DNA of 64,000 nt from WRGT01 sp964450405 (GTDB taxonomy: Bacteria; Spirochaetota; UBA4802; UBA5550). The position numbers and the translations under genes were made by a program. Positions within the stretch are counted from its first letter, which is position 1. Every line of letters starts with the position of its first letter. Of the stretch, positions 62,183 through 64,000 are shown piece by piece. Location: assembly GCA_964450405.1 (NCBI GenBank), contig CAYVCQ010000005.1, forward strand, positions 62,001 to 126,000, read 5' to 3'. The notes beneath the pieces were generated by a model that was not told the DNA's origin, did not search any database, and saw only the letters and a program-made list of their open reading frames with translations.

Positions 62183-64000
62183 GATGTCCTCCAGAATAGT
62201 ATATTCTTAATGATTCATCGCACTTCGGACACTTATGGTTATGGTCTGTGTGCCTGATGAAATCATCTTTAAAGTACTTAAGCATTGTTGTAATCGGCAA
62301 TACCGGAGATTGACCAAGAGCGCAGAGAGATGCTTTTTTCATAAGATTAGCCTTCTCTACCAACAGATCAATATCCTCGACAACCGCTGTTCTGGTTGCA
62401 AACTTTTTGATCAGATGATGAAGCTGAGATGTACCGACACGGCAAGGAACGCACTGTCCGCACGATTCATGTTTGAAGAAACTCAAAATCTGCAGCATAA
62501 AATCTACCGGGCATTCATCTTCATCCGCAACAAGTACAACTCCCGATCCGAGTGTTACGCCTGCTTTAATTGTGCTGTCTATATCAAGCGGAAGATCCAT
62601 GAGATCTTCACCAAGAATACCTCCGGCAGATCCTCCCACTTGCGCGAATTTAAATTTCTTCCCGTCTCTAATTCCTTTGCCGTACTCGTTGATGATCGTG
62701 TGCATTGTTGTTCCCATGGGAGTTTCAATAAGCCCGGTTTCATTCATCTTTCCGGAAAGGCAATAGAGTTTTGTACCATAACAGTTTTCAACACCCGCAG
62801 ACTTGTACCAGTCTGCACCTTTTTCGATGATTAAAGGTACTGAGCAGAATGTCTCAACGTTGTTTACGTTAGAGGGAAGATTTTTAAAACCAGCTCCTCC
62901 GGGAAACGGCGGTTTGAATCTCGGGTATCCTCTTTTTCCTTCCATGGAGTTAATCAGAGATGTCTCTTCACCGCAGACATAAGCTCCTCCACCTTCTTTG
63001 ATTGATAGATCGAAACTGAATTTTGTACCGAAAAGGTTTTTACCCAGCATGCCTTTATCTCTAGCCTGGTCGATTGCAAGCTGAAGACGTTCTATAGAAC
63101 GCCTGAACTCACCACGGATATAAATCAAACCGGTTGACGCATTTATCGCATAACCGCATATCATCATACCTTCTATTAAAGCGTGAGGATTTTCTTCCAT
63201 CAGAATTCTGTCTTTGAAAGTTCCAGGCTCACCTTCGTCGGCGTTGCATATTACATATTTCTGCATGACACCCTTTGTTACGAAAGACCATTTCATTCCA
63301 GCAGGGAAACCGGCACCGCCTCTTCCCCGCAGGCCTGAATCTTTCATTACAGAGATAACATCCGCAGAAGACTGCTCTTTTAAGCTTTTCTGGATCGATT
63401 TATATCCGCCATGTTCTATGTAGCTGTCAACGCTAAGCGGATCAATAATACCCATTTTTTCAATGAGTCTCTTTGTCTGCTTGTCATTATTAATAATGCA
63501 CTGTTTCCCTTCAATTTCAGGCCCGCAGTTTTCTGTCAATGAAGGCTCTTTTGATCTGTATCCATCGAAGATATCTTTGAGTTTTTTCTCCGTGAGTTTT
63601 CCATGAATGTCATAGTTGATCATCATAGCGGGAGCTTCAGAGCATACTCCGAGACACTCACACTTTTCAAGATGAAAAATTCCATCCTTTGTTGTCTCGC
63701 CAGGCTCAATTCCGAGAATGTTTTTTACTGCATCAATGATTGTTATTGATCCCATAATGTGACATGGACCTGATTTACAAACACGGATGAGGTATTTGGC
63801 TCTCTCTTTTTTATTGAACATGGTGTAAAATCCGACAAAACCTTCTACCGCGCTCTGAGGGATGTTCATCACTTCTGCGAGGGTTTCGAGAGATTTTGTG
63901 TCAACCTGGTTTTTACCTGAAACTGTTTCCATCTCTCTCATTATAAGCATAAGATTCTCGCGGGAGTTTCCATGCTTTTCTACAATACTTGTTATATCTG
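62175..64000 (-). CDS. second NuoE-NuoF fusion, start beyond window edge
   Basis: The frame stays open to the last base, and the residues upstream of 63950 continue a typical NuoE start (EKHGNSRENLMLIM), so the gene is 5' truncated by the window. The NuoE part keeps its four 2Fe-2S ligands (VCKSGPC and ECLGVC). The NuoF part has LRGRGGAGFPAGMKW, DEGEPGTFKDR, GGGAYVCGEETSLINS and the 4Fe-4S site ESCGQCVPCR with SLCALGQ. A C-terminal tail, HTDHNHKCPKCDESL, has a CxxC plus His and could bind zinc or iron. It resembles HydB/NuoF-type subunits of electron-bifurcating enzymes but has only one CxxC at the end. It is followed by a ferritin-like gene with overlap. Confidence 0.88.
   Translation of the reverse strand, partial: DITSIVEKHGNSRENLMLIMREMETVSGKNQVDTKSLETLAEVMNIPQSAVEGFVGFYTMFNKKERAKYLIRVCKSGPCHIMGSITIIDAVKNILGIEPGETTKDGIFHLEKCECLGVCSEAPAMMINYDIHGKLTEKKLKDIFDGYRSKEPSLTENCGPEIEGKQCIINNDKQTKRLIEKMGIIDPLSVDSYIEHGGYKSIQKSLKEQSSADVISVMKDSGLRGRGGAGFPAGMKWSFVTKGVMQKYVICNADEGEPGTFKDRILMEENPHALIEGMMICGYAINASTGLIYIRGEFRRSIERLQLAIDQARDKGMLGKNLFGTKFSFDLSIKEGGGAYVCGEETSLINSMEGKRGYPRFKPPFPGGAGFKNLPSNVNNVETFCSVPLIIEKGADWYKSAGVENCYGTKLYCLSGKMNETGLIETPMGTTMHTIINEYGKGIRDGKKFKFAQVGGSAGGILGEDLMDLPLDIDSTIKAGVTLGSGVVLVADEDECPVDFMLQILSFFKHESCGQCVPCRVGTSQLHHLIKKFATRTAVVEDIDLLVEKANLMKKASLCALGQSPVLPITTMLKYFKDDFIRHTDHNHKCPKCDESLRIYYSGGHHE

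Noticed and set aside
62235..62834. 199-codon plus-strand frame opposite the second NuoEF gene
   Set aside because: Antisense to strongly conserved NuoF motifs; no start signal.
1..64000. tRNA, rRNA, CRISPR array, integrase or transposase genes
   Set aside because: No T-loop-like motifs in tRNA context, no regularly spaced repeats and no recombinase motifs were found by eye.

Overview
The window is an AT-rich bacterial chromosome segment, densely coded on both strands. There is no phage, insertion sequence, CRISPR array, rRNA or tRNA that I can recognise. The cell is Gram-negative in type: several lipoproteins with loose lipoboxes (FISC, VISC, SGC), a periplasmic alpha-2-macroglobulin and a likely outer-membrane barrel protein. 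The many RsbU/SpoIIE-type phosphatases, loose lipoboxes and anaerobic metabolism (crotonase, thiolase, acyl-CoA dehydrogenase, NAD-linked NiFe hydrogenase) would fit Spirochaetota or a neighbouring phylum. That placement is an inference held with low confidence.

Layout. 1-5.2 kb: a partner-switching or signal-transduction cassette (CheA-like kinase cut by the window edge, RsbW-like ATPase, small STAS-like regulator, methyltransferase, membrane PP2C phosphatase). 5.4-16.9 kb: housekeeping and accessory genes (DUF4442 hotdog protein, MarR regulator, aminotransferase, metallo-hydrolase, DUF2279 protein, PIN protein, methyltransferase, C_GCAxxG_C_C protein, J-domain protein, alanine racemase, DUF493, DUF523, HI0933-like flavoprotein, lipoprotein). 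17.1-19.9 kb: a GAF-GAF-PP2C phosphatase directly behind a GlpX-like protein whose active site looks degenerate. 20.1-22.3 kb: an ATP-grasp/FMN-dehydrogenase fusion. 22.5-26.1 kb: crotonase, thiolase and acyl-CoA dehydrogenase for C4 acyl-CoA metabolism. 26.8-30.6 kb: Fic protein, two thioesterases, a Fur-family regulator and membrane proteins. 31.2-34.8 kb: two membrane O-acyltransferases around a lipoprotein esterase. 35.1-42.5 kb: a SpoIID/transpeptidase fusion coupled to an alpha-2-macroglobulin. 42.8-55.6 kb: mostly exported or lipid-linked proteins (secreted AMMECR1, DUF4349, PD40, FlgO/TPR, barrel, MORN-repeat lipoprotein) with a few cytosolic enzymes. 55.8-64 kb, minus strand: a bidirectional NAD-linked NiFe hydrogenase operon (hoxF-U-Y-H, maturation protease, response regulator), preceded by a ferritin-like gene and a second NuoE-NuoF fusion that runs off the window end.

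Between genes lie at least four families of long imperfect palindromes (called A-D here), several copies each. They look like dispersed non-coding mobile or structural repeats.

The strongest candidates for something new are the ATP-grasp/FMN-dehydrogenase fusion, the degenerate GlpX paired with a PP2C phosphatase, the SpoIID/transpeptidase fusion linked to alpha-2-macroglobulin, and the doubled NuoEF modules of the hydrogenase locus.
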